Shown: positions 63,998 through 64,000 of the stretch, one piece after another
Layout: each line of letters begins with the position of its first letter
How positions within the stretch are numbered: the first letter of the stretch is position 1
DNA from: UBA2386 sp046306335
GTDB taxonomy: Bacteria; Planctomycetota; UBA1135; UBA2386
DNA length: 64,000 nt
Assembly (NCBI GenBank): GCA_046306335.1
Contig: JBKDXM010000101.1
Coordinates: 30,966 to 94,965 of the forward strand
Reading direction: 5' to 3'
The notes under the pieces: model-generated
Database searches by the model: none
What the model was told of the DNA's origin: nothing
What the model saw: only the letters and a program-made list of their open reading frames with translations
Program-made: the position numbers and the translations under genes

Positions 63998-64000
63998 CAC

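Overview
This window comes from a very GC-rich bacterium, roughly 70% by eye. It is most likely a planctomycete (Planctomycetota). The evidence is an adjacent pair of DUF1501 and DUF1549/DUF1553 (PSD1-type) genes, a large set of secreted beta-rich proteins that share a C-terminal module ending in a SNG...G motif, many GTG starts, and a dense load of PAS/GAF histidine kinases and FHA/Ser-Thr kinase proteins. No rRNA, tRNA, CRISPR array, transposase or phage gene was seen. About 57 genes are supported; nearly all other long open frames are antisense or frame shadows caused by the GC bias.

Layout. 1-2785: the end of a secreted protein, a TPR/zincin-like protein and a universal stress protein. 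2828-13976: a respiratory and oxygen-sensing block. It holds a LuxR-type response regulator, a receiver-kinase, a FixL-like PAS kinase that keeps the heme histidine and oxygen-pocket arginines of FixL, and a cbb3 oxidase operon in the order ccoI-ccoS-ccoNO(fused)-ccoQ-ccoP-ccoG with 4-nt overlaps, divergent from a TauE/SafE-like membrane protein. 13964-18606: a nuclease/phosphatase, a diheme c / ethylbenzene-dehydrogenase-like protein, a glycosyltransferase, a small metal-binding lipoprotein and RarD. 18736-30624: a secreted agmatine-deiminase-like protein, a response regulator, a methyltransferase-epimerase fusion, two large sensor kinases, a PD40-type secreted protein, and a divergent FHA / FHA-kinase pair. 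30636-36111: two large secreted proteins and an SGNH hydrolase. 36220-39762: a four-gene sugar or sugar-acid cluster (D-tagatose-3-epimerase family, enolase superfamily, VOC, 2-hydroxyacid dehydrogenase). 39763-43735: a repeat-rich, gene-poor stretch around one secreted protein. 43736-49785: the DUF1501/DUF1553 pair, a thioredoxin-like lipoprotein, a B12-binding regulator-like protein and DUF3293. 49929-57567: a CxxCH protein, a PPC-domain lipoprotein, an exported ClpP-like protein, clpB and purB. 57695-61923: VanZ, an RsbW-like ATPase, nadC, a ComEA-like HhH protein, a MinD/FlhG-like ATPase and an unknown protein. 62177-63997: ruvC, divergent from ispD-ispF.

How the parts may work together. 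The clearest functional unit is oxygen sensing beside a high-affinity terminal oxidase, as FixL/FixJ control of cbb3 oxidases works in rhizobia; the link here is inferred from residues and position. The sugar cluster looks like one catabolic unit. clpB, the exported ClpP-like protein and the PPC lipoprotein may be co-transcribed.

Two sequence-level patterns stand out. First, at least twelve genes have a TANNNT hexamer 6-11 nt before the start codon and no Shine-Dalgarno sequence, which suggests leaderless or very short-leader mRNAs; ruvC and ispD share a back-to-back pair of such hexamers. Second, several interspersed repeats occur in the non-coding DNA. One begins with TAG and supplies the stop codon of two unrelated genes, one is a 33-bp direct repeat bracketing a secreted-protein gene, and one is a long CACAGAG hairpin.
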